Source: Antilocapra americana
Lineage: Eukaryota; Chordata; Mammalia; Artiodactyla; Antilocapridae
Assembly: GCA_007570785.1 (NCBI GenBank)
Contig: ML660774.1
Coordinates: 5,449,433-5,513,432, forward strand
Direction: 5' to 3'
DNA: 64,000 nucleotides
The notes beneath the pieces were generated by a model. That model was not told the origin of the DNA, did not search any database, and saw only the letters and a program-made list of their open reading frames with translations. The position numbers and the translations under genes were made by a program. This document shows positions 34,108 through 45,570 of the stretch, piece after piece; the stretch's first letter is position 1; every line of letters starts with the position of its first letter.

Positions 34108-35376
34108 TTAGTAATGCTCAAAATTTTCCAAGCTAGGCTTCAGCAATAGGTGAATCAAGAACTTCCAGGTGTTCAAGCTGGATTTAGAAAAGGCAGAGGA
34201 ACCAGAGATCAAATTGCCAACATCAGTTGGATCATAGAAAAAGAATTCCAGAAAACATCTACTTCTGCGTCATTGACTATGCTAAAGCCTTTGACTGTGT
34301 GAATCACAACACACTGTGGAAAATTCTTCAAGAGATGGGAATACCAGATCACCTTACCTGCCTCCTGAGAAACCTTTATGCAGGTCAAGAAGCAACAGTT
34401 AGAATCGGACATGGAACAATGGACTAGTTCTAAATAGGGAAAGGCTGTATATTATCATCAATATACATCAAGGCTGTATATTATCATCCTGCTTATTTAA
34501 CTCATATGCAGAGTACATCATGTGAAATGCCAGGCTGCATGAAGCACAAGCTGGAGTCAAGATTGCCAGGAGAAATACCAATAACCTCAGATACACAAAT
34601 GACCCCACCCATATGGCAGAAAGCGAAGAGGAACTAAAGAGTCTGTGATGAAAGAGGAAAGTGAAAAAGCTGGCTTAAAATTCAACATTCAAAAAACAAA
34701 TATCATGGCATCTGGTCCCATCACTTCATGGCAAATAGATGGGGAAACAATGGAAATAGTGATGGACTTTATTTTCTCGGGCTCCAAAATTCGCTGTGGA
34801 TAGTGATTGCACCCATGAAATAAAAGACACTTGCTCCTTGGAAGAAAAGCTATGACAAACCTAGACAGCATATTAAAAAGCAGAGACATTACTTTGCCAA
34901 CACAAGTCCCTATAGTCAAGGCTATGGTTTTTCCAGTAGTCATGAATGGATGTAAGAGTTGGACCATAAAGAAGGCTGACTGCTGAAGGATTGATGCTGT
35001 TGAACTGTGCTGTTGGAGAGGACTCTTGAGAGTCTCTTGGACTGCAAGGAGATCAATCTAGTCAATCTAAAGGAAATCAATCTGAATATTCATTGGAAGG
35101 TATTCCAATATTCATGCTAAAGCTGAAGCTCCAATCCTTTGGCCAGCTAATGGGAAGAACTGCCTCATTAGAAAAGACCCTGCTGTTCGGAAAGACTGAA
35201 GGCAGGAGGAGAAGGGGATGACGGAGGAATGAGATGGTTGGATGGCATCACTGACTCAATGGACGTGAGATTGAGCAAGCTCTGGGAGTTGGTGATGGAC
35301 AGGGAAGCCTGGTGTGCTGCAGTCCATGGGGTCGCAGAGAGCCAGACACAACTGAATGACTAAACAACAACAACAA
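34108..35376 (+). mobile_element. BovB (RTE) LINE 3' half with broken reverse transcriptase
   Basis: Sense BovB starts at GTAATGCTCAAAATTTTCC and runs to a 3' tail of 'gactaaacaacaacaacaaa'. A 67-codon open part (34227-34427) holds the reverse transcriptase words DYAKAFDCVNHNTLWKILQ and LTCLLRNLYAG. Stops and shifts follow. The catalytic YADD box is changed to Tyr-Thr-Asn-Asp at 34592-34603, so the copy is inactive. A 29-nt tandem duplication lies at 34441-34488. BovB elements entered ruminants by horizontal transfer. Confidence 0.95.
34441..34488. repeat. 29-nt tandem duplication in BovB
   Basis: AAGGCTGTATATTATCATC occurs at 34441-34459 and again at 34470-34488, separated by a 10-nt spacer. 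Intact BovB has a single copy here. Confidence 0.9.
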
Positions 35377-36331
35377 AAAAGTTTTCCTTACTTTGTTTTG
35401 CAATTATTCATTCAACAAACACAGCCAAGGTGTTGTATCTTTCTCTTCAGGGGCTGCAAAGCTGAAAGCCAAGACCTTCCAGGGTTGGTAGTGAAGAAGC
35501 TTAGTAATAACTCTAATAGAGCTCCAGATACTTGTAATTTCAGAGCTCTTCATCACATTTTGGTCTCTTTTAGTATTTTTGCATTAATTTATTGTTATTT
35601 TGGGCACTATGCATTCATCTGTCCCTTTTTTCCTCTTAAGGTTAGCCCTTTAGCAAAGTGATGCTTTTACTAATAAAGTCACCAGATCTTTTTTTTTTTT
35701 TCCTGGACTGCATCTAAGTTGTGTTTGATTTTGAATTCTGCTTTTACTTTATTGGCCTCATGATGCTTCTTTGATTTCCATTCTTCTTCCTACTTAAAAT
35801 CATATTGCCATCAAAAGCTGTAAAATGAGTCTCTTTCACACTGGATATTTTTTAAAGAAATTTTCCAAACATAAACTGCTGTAACATTTTGTCAAAAAAT
35901 GAACTCATATGACTTACATTATATATTTTTCACCATGGCAGTCAAAACTATTTGCCAAAGTGGAACTCAATTTTCGACTTTTTATTCCCACTTAACATTT
36001 CCAAATCACTTCCTAAATTTCAACATGATTATTGAATACTTTGTCTTACTTTCCTACTTGAAATCTTTTCACTGCTATATACTTTCATCAAATTCAAATT
36101 TTATTTATTTCAAAGCTACCCTTGGTCCCTAGAATACAGGGAGCATATATATTACTTCATTCACATTTCTGCATTTCTTTTGTCCTTTCCTTACATTTAG
36201 AAATTTTTTATTTCTTTCCTCCAATTCTCTTGATTCCTGGCTCCATAAAATATCTGTTCACCAAAAACAAGAAAGAAGTTGAATCAATTTTCTTAGGAAG
36301 ATTTCAATCCTCTAAGCTTAACTTTCGCTGG
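35377..36331. other. Intron, no recognised gene or repeat
   Basis: Unique AT-rich sequence; frames of 74-101 codons without support. A T12 run lies near 35690. Confidence 0.45.
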
Positions 36332-36527
36332 TCACTTAGACAGTAAAGCATCTGCCTGCGATGCAGGAGACCTGAGTTTGATCCCTGGGTCAGGAAGATC
36401 CCCTGGAGAAGGAAATGGCAACCCACTCCAGTACTCTTGCCTGAAACATCCCATGGATGGAGGAGGCTTGTAGGCTACAGTCCATGGGGTCTCAAAGAGT
36501 CAGACATGACTGAGCAACTTCGCTTTC
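36332..36527 (+). mobile_element. Bov-tA SINE
   Basis: 'gctggtcacttagacagtaaa' (changed A box region), 'gagtttgatccctgggtcagg', 'ggaaatggcaacccactccag', 'gtctcaaagagtcagacatg'. Full-length. Confidence 0.92.
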
Positions 36528-36852
36528 CAAGCTTATCTTTCTCGTTATTTAAACACCAAATAATCTTATCTTCCTTTCTTTACCTGAGATTGCTTTGAAG
36601 ACATCATAATGGACTCTTTTTATTGTCTGCCATTCTGTGAATCAACCATGCACTGACACTTGGCTTGATCATGCTAAACTGGCAATCTGCATTACCTTCC
36701 TAGCTACTGTTAATGGGTAATCCTGCCAGCTTTCATGGCTTCACTTAAGGACATCTTCATTTTTATTGTCCCAAAGTGCAACTAGCTGACCTACCTCCAA
36801 ATTCCCATGGTGTCTTTCACTCCAGTTCTTTCATGACATTTAGCATTTACTA
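36528..36852. other. Unassigned intron
   Basis: No gene or repeat recognised. Confidence 0.35.
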
Positions 36853-37133
36853 CATTGTTGTTGTTCAGTCGCTAAGTTGTATCCAACTCTTTGTGACCCC
36901 TTGGACTGTAGCACTCCAGGCTCCTGTCTTCCACTCTCTCCTGGAGTTTGCTCTAATTCATGTTTGTTGAATCGGTAAGGCTATCTAACCATCTGATTTT
37001 CTGCTGCCCCCTTCTCCTTTTGCCTTCAATCTTCCCCAGCATCAGCATCTTTTCTAATGAATCAGCTTTTTGCATCAGAAGGTCAAAGTATTGCAGCTTC
37101 AGCAACAGTCCTTCCAATGAATATTCAGGGTTT
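36853..37133 (-). mobile_element. BovB 3' tail fragment, antisense
   Basis: 'cattgttgttgttcagtcgct', 'ggactgtagcactccaggctc', 'aaggctatctaaccatctga', 'cagcatcagcatcttttctaa' and 'ccttccaatgaatattcaggg' cover the last 280 nt of BovB in reverse. Confidence 0.9.
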
Positions 37134-37149
37134 TCTACATTATATTGAA

Positions 37150-37285
37150 GTTATCTATGTATCTGTCTTTTTATCTCCCCTGTATCTTAAAAGCCTAGAA
37201 AAGAGGTGCTAGGCCTTAAAAGCAAGAGAACAGAAGAGCTACACCCAAAACAGGTGCCCAGTTAAATTTTTCAACAACCAAATGA
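37150..37285 (-). mobile_element. L2-like 3' end relic
   Basis: 'ctttttatctcccctgtatc', 'gaaaagaggtgctaggcctt' and 'caggtgcccagttaaattttt' resemble an L2 3' end with the terminal 'ggtgctcaataaat'. Orientation is uncertain. Confidence 0.35.
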
Positions 37286-39399
37286 AGAAATGTTCATTGA
37301 ACTACACATGTCAGAAAGTTGGTGGGAGGAAGAAAGAGAAAAACTTAGTTCTTTGTAGATGAACATTTTGATCTTCTTGGTAGGGAAATAGATATTTGTA
37401 TACTCCGACCTGTAAAAATATGTTATAAAGAGCTTTATATTGTGGAAATGTTTTTAAAACTACATTTGTGAAAAGGAGAATGAATGCATTGGCTTCCATG
37501 ACATACGATTTTAATTAGAATTCAGACCATTTGTGCAGCCCTTATTATGGTTTCTTCTTATTTGCATTCACTGGATTTTCTTTCCTAAGTGATTTATACA
37601 CTTGCATAACTTGAAATTTTAATCATTGAATTTATTGCACATTGTCATTATATGTTAAAATTATTTTTATAATCTTGAGTACTTTAATAGATCATATGTT
37701 CTTATGTGTATAATTTATGTTAGGAATTTTTTCTACCAAGCTTTACATTGTCATTTGGAGCACTTTAGAAATCAATATCATAAAATCCTATAAGGAGAAA
37801 AAAATATTTCTAAAAGTACTCCCCTGGGTTCCCATTAATTTGTGTATTATCAAGGTCTTTATTAGGAATATAGTTGCTAATGTAAGCCTATAATAAACAG
37901 AGTATAATTGAATTTTCAATATTTTGTCACCTGGGAATAATTTCCTTACAAGACCTCTGCTCCATCTTCTGACTAATTGTCAGCAGTTACTCAGTATCAT
38001 CACATTAATGTCACCAAACATTGTAAAAAAAATATCTACCTGATTGCATTATATTTAAAGATGTTCATTTCAAGCTCTTGATATTTTCTCTTTAAATTAT
38101 TTAACTCAATTTTAAATATCATTTAGAATGCAATAAATGTAATGAGCCAACATGTTTAGAAAATACAAATTCAGACGTGAGCACAGATTTGTTGGGTAGA
38201 CAATAAAGACAGTTATGTTGGGAGTCCCAAAGCATTGGAAGAGCCTGGTAGTGGAGTAGGGGACGGGCTGAACCAGTCAGGGCTCTGGCTTATAGACAGT
38301 GGACGTCAGACCCTCCCCTTCACTGGGTTCAGCTTCTTTTTGGTCTGTTACTTTTTTTTTGTTTTTCTTTTCTGTGACCCTCATCTGGGTGAATCAGATA
38401 TTATGATGCTATTATGCCAAATGATATCCTAACATATTATCAAATCTAAAGACAATAACAGTTGAACATGCTAGACACAGGTGGATTGGTGGGAAAGAGG
38501 GAAAAACTCTATCGTTGGTAGTACCATATGGTTAAAGTTGAACCTTTTTCTAATCCACAATGCAAGACAGCATCCCTGGAACAATTCAGGTTTCTCTGTT
38601 GTTCCAATATAATCAATACTGTCTTCTTTCACTCTTACAGATGTCTTGATTTGGTCATTAAATTAAATGGTCACTCAACCTGTAACACATTTTTAGTTTA
38701 GCACTTCGGTTATTTCCCAGACGGCTTGCTAATGACCTGTACAGTTAGATTAAAATGATTATGTTCCTACTCAGGAATCCTACATTCGACCTGTTTTGCA
38801 AAAACTCAGATTCTTTGTTCAACAGTCAAATACTGTTCAACAATTAAATTTTGACTGTGGATATGAGCACGGTCGATTTTTTTAATCCTAACCTTTTCAT
38901 CATTTGCTTGTCAGTGATACAATATGTATATAAACCACAGCACATAAATATATGATAATATGTATATGATTTAAAAATTTTAATTTGGAAGAAAATTTTC
39001 CAAGGAGGAGTCTTCACAGTGTATGAAAGCCGGAGAGTCTGGTGACGCTAGCCTAATATTGTACACACTCATGTGTGTTCTCAAGTTAACTTCATCACAA
39101 TGACAAAGTTTGAGGGGCTGTCCTTCTCTCCATATCTGTAAATGTGAGTCAAATCAGCATATTTGGCAAATGAAAAGTTGTGGTTTCAGATGGCATACTG
39201 AATTCAGTTAAAGCAAACACGGACAGGCACCCACGATGCCCAAAGCCCTGCTCTCAGCTGTGCAGAGCATACAGAGAGAAGGCAGCTTCCTTGAGGGGAT
39301 TGTGGCTCAGAAGTGGAAGTGGACGGCTCCCAATTAACAGTCAGCTTCTCCCTGCAGACTCTCTGCTCAGCTTCTCAAAGGCAGTGAGGGTAGGTTATT
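37286..39399. other. Intron, no recognised gene or repeat
   Basis: AT-rich unique sequence. Nothing supports a gene. Confidence 0.45.
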
Positions 39400-40085
39400 G
39401 TTATTCCTATTTTATAAATGAGGAAAGTGAGGAAGAGAGAGATTTATCTCTTGGTCTGTCTTGAGCATCTCCTTGTGCCACTGTGGTGAAGCAGACAGAT
39501 ACATCCTGTCCTCATGGGAGTTTGCAAGTTCAGTGAGAAAAACAGTTTCCACAAGCTCATGAAATCACTCCACATCTAAGGAAAGGAGCTAACATAGGTG
39601 AGAGGTAGTTTCAGGGTGGATGCGGGATGGAGGTCCTTGAATCAGGGGGTCGAAGAAGTCTTTTTTGAAACGTGACAAGTTTAAACCTGAGACTTTAAAG
39701 ATCAGAATGAGTGAGTCAAGAGAGGCAGTGGGAGAGGTTACAAGTAGAAGGAAAGCTCCACGAAGGCCTGAGGAATGCAAGAGCTTGCAGGGGCCTTTGA
39801 GATCCTGAAGGCAGAACACTAAACGGTAACTTAACCATCAAGGCTGGTGTGACTTAGGAAATAAGGTTGGTCAAGAAAGCTGGGCTTGGCAGAGTTTGGG
39901 TTTTAAAGGCACGTGAACTTACAGCAAATATATGTTGGGCCCCACAAGTCTTTTCCCAGTCTCAAATTGCAGTGGGAAGCTTTGAGAGGGTTTCGAGCTG
40001 GGAGAGATGTGATCTAATTTGCCCAAGATCCCAGAGCTAAAAATTCCAAAAGCTGGAATCAGTCTCGAGCCAACCTGATCTCAGA
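39400..40085 (+). mobile_element. L2/MIR-like ancient relics
   Basis: 'tgttattcctattttataaat', 'gaggaaagtgaggaagagaga', 'cctgtcctcatgggagtttgc', 'gtttcgagctgggagagatg' and 'gcccaagatcccagagctaa' are characteristic L2 and MIR words in sense order. Boundaries are rough. Confidence 0.5.
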
Positions 40086-40664
40086 ACCCTGCTCCATGTT
40101 CTAACACACCATTTCCCCAGAGACTCGACAATAACTGAGAACATTGCAGAAGGTACACGCATAAAGAGGCACCCACAAAGCATGTGGTGATTCTAAGCAG
40201 GAAGAAATTGCGTCCACTTGGGCTTTTGTTTTAAAAAGTCCAAGGGAGGAGGTGGCACATGTCTGGAGGCTAAAAGGGCAGTGCAGGAAAAGGGAAGAAC
40301 ATAAAATGGGGCAGACACAGAGCCCATGGAAAAGTAAATAGTTCATCTCCGCTGACAAGCGCCACCCCTAGGGGTGGCCAGAGAATTCCAAAGGTTGGGT
40401 GAAGAAAGACTGAATGGGGCTTTAGATGCTTATCTGGGTCTCTGGGACCTTTGTATATAATATAGTAATTATCAAAGGGAAAGGGTAGGTATCTGAGTCA
40501 AATAATATGACTAGAGCTGCGCTTTAAAAATAATATCATACTGAAAAGGAATGTGTATAACTGAATCACTTGGCTATATAGTAGAAATGAACACAACATT
40601 GTAAATCAACTAGACTTAAATAACATTTTTAAAAATAAAATAAAATTTTTAAAATGAGGGAATT
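40086..40664. other. Unassigned intron
   Basis: No gene. An 85-codon minus frame at 40101-40358 is unsupported. The right end holds L1 3' UTR-like words ('acattgtaaatcaactagact'). Confidence 0.35.
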
Positions 40665-40800
40665 CCCTGGTGGTCCAGTAGTTAGGAATCGGCACTTTAA
40701 CTTGTCCTGGCAAAGGTTCAGTCTCTGGTGGAGGATCTAAGATCCTGCAAGCCATGCCATGAGGCCAAAAATAATTTTTTAAATAAACATTAAAAAATAG
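40665..40800 (+). mobile_element. CHR-type tRNA SINE (short form)
   Basis: 'gggaattccctggtggtccag', 'tagttaggaatcggcacttt', 'gatcctgcaagccatgccatg' and an A-rich tail. A TA-rich microsatellite and an antisense Bov-tA follow directly. Confidence 0.85.
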
Positions 40801-40801
40801 T

Positions 40802-40844
40802 TGTGTGTATATATATATATACATACACATATATATGTATATAA
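40802..40844. repeat. TA/TATG microsatellite
   Basis: TGTGTATATATATATATACAT followed by acacatatatatgtatat. It starts at the SINE's A-rich tail, a common origin for microsatellites. Confidence 0.88.
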
Positions 40845-41041
40845 GCTCTATCATGCCCAACTCTTTGTGACTCCATGGACTGCAGGCTACCAGGCTCCTC
40901 TGTCCATGGGAATATCCCAGCGAGAATACTGGAGTGTGTTACCATGTCCTCCTCCAGGAAATCTACCCAATCCAGTGACTGAACCTGTCTCTCCTGTATT
41001 GCAGAAGGATTCTTTACTGCTGAGCCCCTGGGGAAGCCCAG
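40845..41041 (-). mobile_element. Bov-tA SINE, antisense
   Basis: 'agctctatcatgcccaactct', 'ctccaggaaatctacccaatc', 'ctcctgtattgcagaaggatt' and 'tgagcccctggggaagccca' give the full reverse order. Confidence 0.9.
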
Positions 41042-41067
41042 TACATATATATACCTGCATCTATATC

Positions 41068-41200
41068 CAGAGTATAAAGTCTGGCTCTAGGGTCAGACTG
41101 CCTGATGCCACATTCAAGTCACTAACCAGTTCTGTGGCCTTAGATAGTCTTCTTCATCTGTTGGTGTCTCCATCTCCTCAAGTTGAAGTGGGGTTATCCA
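41068..41200 (+). mobile_element. MIR relic
   Basis: 'ctctagggtcagactgcctg', 'ccagttctgtggccttagat' and 'ttcatctgttggtgtctccat' match the MIR 5' and core order. Confidence 0.6.
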
Positions 41201-41209
41201 TGGTGGTGA

Positions 41210-41530
<321 letters not shown>

Positions 41531-41724
41531 TAGAAATTACCATCGATCAAGGTTTGCTCATAGTAGCAGGCAAGATTAAAATTCCATAGTTGACATGATG
41601 ATTTTTAAAATATTTAAGGCCAAATGTAAATTCTAATTAAGTCAGAGGTTTTATTCTTTGGGCTAACTGTGAAAAAACTGATGGAAGGTTTATGTTATAA
41701 ATGGAGTTCTGTTTATACTACTCA

Positions 41725-41860
41725 GAATAAAGTGGTTCTCAAAAATCATAATAATAGCACCAACTTCATAATGCTGTTGCACAGAGTAAATTAGATGATC
41801 GTTGTAGAGAGTTACCAGGGCGCTTGACTTAGAGTCAGCACTCAATGCCTGTTCACTACT
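41725..41860 (+). mobile_element. MIR 3' half relic
   Basis: 'aataatagcaccaacttcat', 'gcacagagtaaattagatgat' and 'agtcagcactcaatgcctgt' match the MIR 3' half. Confidence 0.5.
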
Positions 41861-41964
41861 TCAGAAAAAGAACTGGTGCAGGAACTCCTCCAGAAGCTAG
41901 TTAAGGCTCAGCTAGAGTGAAAGGAGAGGAAAAGTTAAGGGACAGAGTGCAAGGATGAATCACC

Positions 41965-42125
41965 GCGTTAGACCAGAAACTCAGTGAGAGTAGGAGCCCT
42001 GTCCACTTGGCTTCCCGTCATGTACCCCCATGGCACGCCTGTGGCCTGGCCAGGAGGAAGCATGTGATGAATGTGCATGGATTCGAACTGAACTCACTCA
42101 GGACGTGCTCAATAAATGTACATGT
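41965..42125 (+). mobile_element. L2-like 3' end relic
   Basis: 'agaccagaaactcagtgagag', 'taggagccctgtccacttgg' and 'ggacgtgctcaataaatgtac' resemble the L2 3' end 'gtgagctccttgagggcaggg ... gtgctcaataaat'. Confidence 0.45.
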
Positions 42126-42289
42126 TCTGCTGTGGATCCGTTTTGCTCGTGGGTAGCACAGGCCTATGCTGCTGAGGATATGGATCCGTTTTGATAATAT
42201 CAAGACAAACATCTTGAACTCCACATAAAAAATAAACTAACACAGGGAGAGATACTCAACATTTATTATTTCAAATGTCTCCCAACTGT

Positions 42290-42650
42290 GTGGGTTTATG
42301 TTAGCTCGTGAAACTCATCAATTTCCAGAAATTTAACCGAGGCCACATCTCACTTTGCCAATTCAGCAAGAGGCCGATTCGTTCACCGGTGACGCAACTG
42401 TGGTTAACCCAGGCTTTGGCTAACATCCCAGAATAATCTACGGACATCTTCTTGAACGTCTCTGCCACGTGCCCTCTCTGCCTTCCTGACATGGAACCTC
42501 CTCTTGTTGGGGCCCCCCGACGTGTGGGGGAAGTGGATGAATTTGTAGGATGGACCACCGCTCTCATTGCCTCTGTGTTCAGCCGAGGCCCCGCGTGCAC
42601 CAGAAACCTCCCTGTGCTGGAGCTTTTCTGCTGACCTGGTCCCAGCGGGA
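42290..42650. other. CpG-containing island with a 99-codon minus-strand frame
   Basis: Richer in GC and CpG than its surroundings (for example cccccgacgtgtggggg, ccgattcgttcaccggtgacg). The minus strand is open for 99 codons at 42301-42600, with an Arg/Ser-rich N-terminal half. I recognise no domain. No flanking splice signals stand out and no poly-A tract marks a processed pseudogene. An old exon relic or conserved element is possible. Confidence 0.3.
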
Positions 42651-44560
42651 GGTGTGTGCTCCGATCAGAGATGAGATGGACAGCTGAACGGAGGCCTGAC
42701 GGATGCTGAACCCAGGCATCAGAACAGGTGCTTTTGACAGCTAGGAAAGAATTGGTCTGAGAATCCCCCTGACAAAGGGAAATCAGAGAAATTAGAGACA
42801 GGAGAAAACCTATTAGTCAATCCCCTTGCCGAAGATAAATTGATCCCTAGTGTGTCTTCCTAGTTTCCTGTCCTCTGGAGTTATATCTGTGTCACCGTGT
42901 AAGGAGGAGGGGCCCTAGGGGTGTGGACGAAAGAGGCAGGACTCCAGGCTGGGTTATGTACTGGGATGAAAACAAATCTGTAGGCATTAAAGGAAAAGGA
43001 ATGGTATGGGGGAAGAAGAAGAACCGTTGACCTCTTTTAGGGCTGGAGATTTGAAGAGAGATAGAAAATTCCATGCAAGATTCTGTGGTTATTGTTTTCT
43101 TAATGAAGAGCTGAGTATTCTTTATCCAAAGGGAAGAAGAGTTCTTATTCAGCGTTGGCTCACTTTTTGCCACAAAGTAAAGGTGTTGAGTAAATATTTT
43201 TGACATCACAAGATTAGAATATGTGTTTTACTTTGGATTCCAGTGACAGAGAAGCCTCCTGGGAGAATGTGCTCGTACAATGTATCGAAGAGGGAATTGT
43301 ATGATAATTAGCTAAAATGTGGATTTAATTGACTGTCTATAGTCACTTAAGCCTACCAAAGAATTTTGTTGCTAAAGATAAGATCATATTGAGATGCAAG
43401 CAGGTAGAGAATGAAATCTGAATTGGTTCTTATTTGCTTAGACCATTTTTCTCATCTTTTATAAGAAAAAAGGCGATGATTCTCAAAGAAATTGTGCATT
43501 TATCTTGCTTTTAAACACATTAGACTAGATGGCTGATTAATTGAATTGACTTAGCTTGTTTGACATTTTTACACTACTTCATATTTTTTAGATGTTTTCA
43601 AATTGTACGCAGCCGCGTTCTGTTGCACGTCTCCCGTTCACAGTGACAGCTGAGCAGCGTCATTCCCAGCCAGGCTCAGCCCCTGTCTCATTCATGGTGC
43701 AAGTAAAGGACGTGGGCAGGAAACATTAAGAGCGACTTTCCTTCCCTTGTAATATATTCATTTTCCAAACTCATCATCAGGGTACACTCTCCTCGATGCG
43801 GTTTTCTTCTTAGATTTCAAGTGTTTGATACTAAGACTGCCGCTCGAATTCCAGCCCCATGTGACCCCAGACACTGGCTTGATCTTCAGCCAGATCCACT
43901 CTGAGCTCAAAACACAGGCCCAGGGTGAAGCCATAAGCCCTCAGTTCACCTGACCTTTAAAAACCTCTTTTCATGAGCCCGTTGTCTTGATCCCACTTCC
44001 AGCTTGTGAGCTCATGTTATTCAGGGCACCTGGTGCCGGGCCCAGGTGGCATCTTGACCCCCTGACGTTCAGGTCATGGCTTCCCCCATGCCTGTCACCC
44101 TGTATGCTTCTCACCGTTCCAGATCCTTATCTGAAATCCACGGGCTGGGACCACACACAACCGATCCTCCTACAGAACAACTGATTGTGACGCTTGTTGA
44201 AACAGGAAGGAAGGCTTCCCTTGGACAGCTGGCAGCGGTGCCCAATGATCGTAGTGTCACTCGAGCTGAACACTCAAGTAGGTGGGGGACTTACCACCAA
44301 GGAGTAGGCTGGGGGGATTTGTGGGTATAACAGCATCACAAGGGGATGTCAGTCAGGCATGGCAGAGTTCTTGTGAAACCGACAGGCTGAGGTCTTATAC
44401 AGCAAAGGTAGGGGAGTGAGGATGTATTCAGTTGTGGAGGGAGAGGAATTCTCTCTGGACAGATGTGGCCGGAGTCTTGTTAAAACCGGGCTGTGCCGGC
44501 CCCACAGGAGGGGCTGGGCTCTCAGAGGAGTGTGTTAGGCAGTTTTGTTTATTGGAAAGT
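42651..44560. other. Intron, no recognised gene or repeat
   Basis: Unique sequence, moderately GC-rich in 43600-44540. Overlapping short frames at 43987-44330 lack support. Confidence 0.45.
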
Positions 44561-44785
44561 TGCTTCCCTGGTGGCTCTGTGGTAGAGAGCCTGCCTGCCA
44601 ATGCAGGAGGCGCAGGAGAGGCAAGTTCGATCCCTGGTTTGGGAAGGTCCCTCTGGAGAAGGAAATGGCAACTCACTCCAGTGTTCTTGCCGAAAAATCC
44701 CATGGACAGAGGAGCCTGGCGGGCTGCAGTCCATGGGGTCACAAAAGAGTCAGACACGACTGAGCGCCTAAATAGCAAGCAACAA
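44561..44785 (+). mobile_element. Bov-tA SINE
   Basis: TGCTTCCCTGGTGGCTCTGT start, 'caagttcgatccctggtttgg', 'ggagaaggaaatggcaactc', 'ccatggggtcacaaaagagtc'. A short insertion (gcgcaggagag) lies in the tRNA half. Flanks ATTGGAAAGTTGCT (44551) and ATTTGAAAGTTGCT (44787) are a 14-nt target duplication with one change. Confidence 0.93.
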
Positions 44786-44867
44786 TATTTGAAAGTTGCT
44801 AAGAGAGTAGATCTTAAAAGTCTTCTTCACAAGAAAAAAAAAAAAATGTTACTATATATGTTTAGTG

Positions 44868-45057
44868 TTTGTTGTTTAGTCACTTAGTCGTGTCTGACTC
44901 TCTGTGACCCCACGGACTATACCCGCCAGGCTCCTCTGTCCTTGGGATTTCCCAGGCGGGTTGTCATTTCCTTCTCCAGGGCATCTTCCCAACCAGGGAC
45001 TGAACCCGTGTCTCCTGCCTGGCTGGCAGATCCTTTGCCCCTGAGCCACCTGGTGAT
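44868..45057 (-). mobile_element. Bov-tA SINE, antisense
   Basis: 'gtttgttgtttagtcacttag', 'cggactatacccgccaggctc', 'ccaaccagggactgaacccg', 'cccctgagccacctggtga'. It faces the sense Bov-tA that ends about 80 nt upstream. Confidence 0.92.
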
Positions 45058-45379
45058 GGATGTTAACTTGACTCACTGTGGCGGTCATTTTGCAATATAT
45101 ACAAATACCAAATCATTTTGTTGTAGCCCTGAAGTGGATGTAGTGCTGTATGTCCGTTATATCTAAATAAAAAGAGATAAGTAAAAGAGAAAATTAGGGT
45201 TAAAAAAAAATTGGTCAAAGAGAGAACGTTTGTCAGTATGAAAAGCAACAGTTTTGTCCTAAGACTTGGTATAAAAAGGCAGGTCATTATGGCCGTACCA
45301 GTGGCAGGACTGTTTCCATGGACAGACGGTGCTTGCATTTAAACTCATTTCACCACAGGCAGCCTCAGACAGAGGGTCT

Positions 45380-45570
45380 TTTCTTTTTTTTTAAACTGGG
45401 GTATAGTTGCTTTACAATGCTGTGTTAGTTCTGCTGTGAAACAACATGAATCATCTATATGCACGCAGGTATCCCCTCCCTTTTGGAGCCCCTTCACACT
45501 CCTATTCCCACACTTGCCACCCATCTAGGTCACCGGGCACACCGAGCAGAGCTCCCTGTGCTATTCAGGA
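45380..45570 (-). mobile_element. L1 3' UTR fragment, antisense
   Basis: Opens with a T-rich run, then 'ggtatagttgctttacaatgc', 'tgtgttagttctgctgtgaaa' and 'gctccctgtgctattcagga'. Confidence 0.8.

Noticed and set aside
44432..44887. 151-codon frame
   Set aside because: Most of it is a Bov-tA SINE; the peptide has the usual SINE translation (GSVVESLPANAG, SIPGLGRS).
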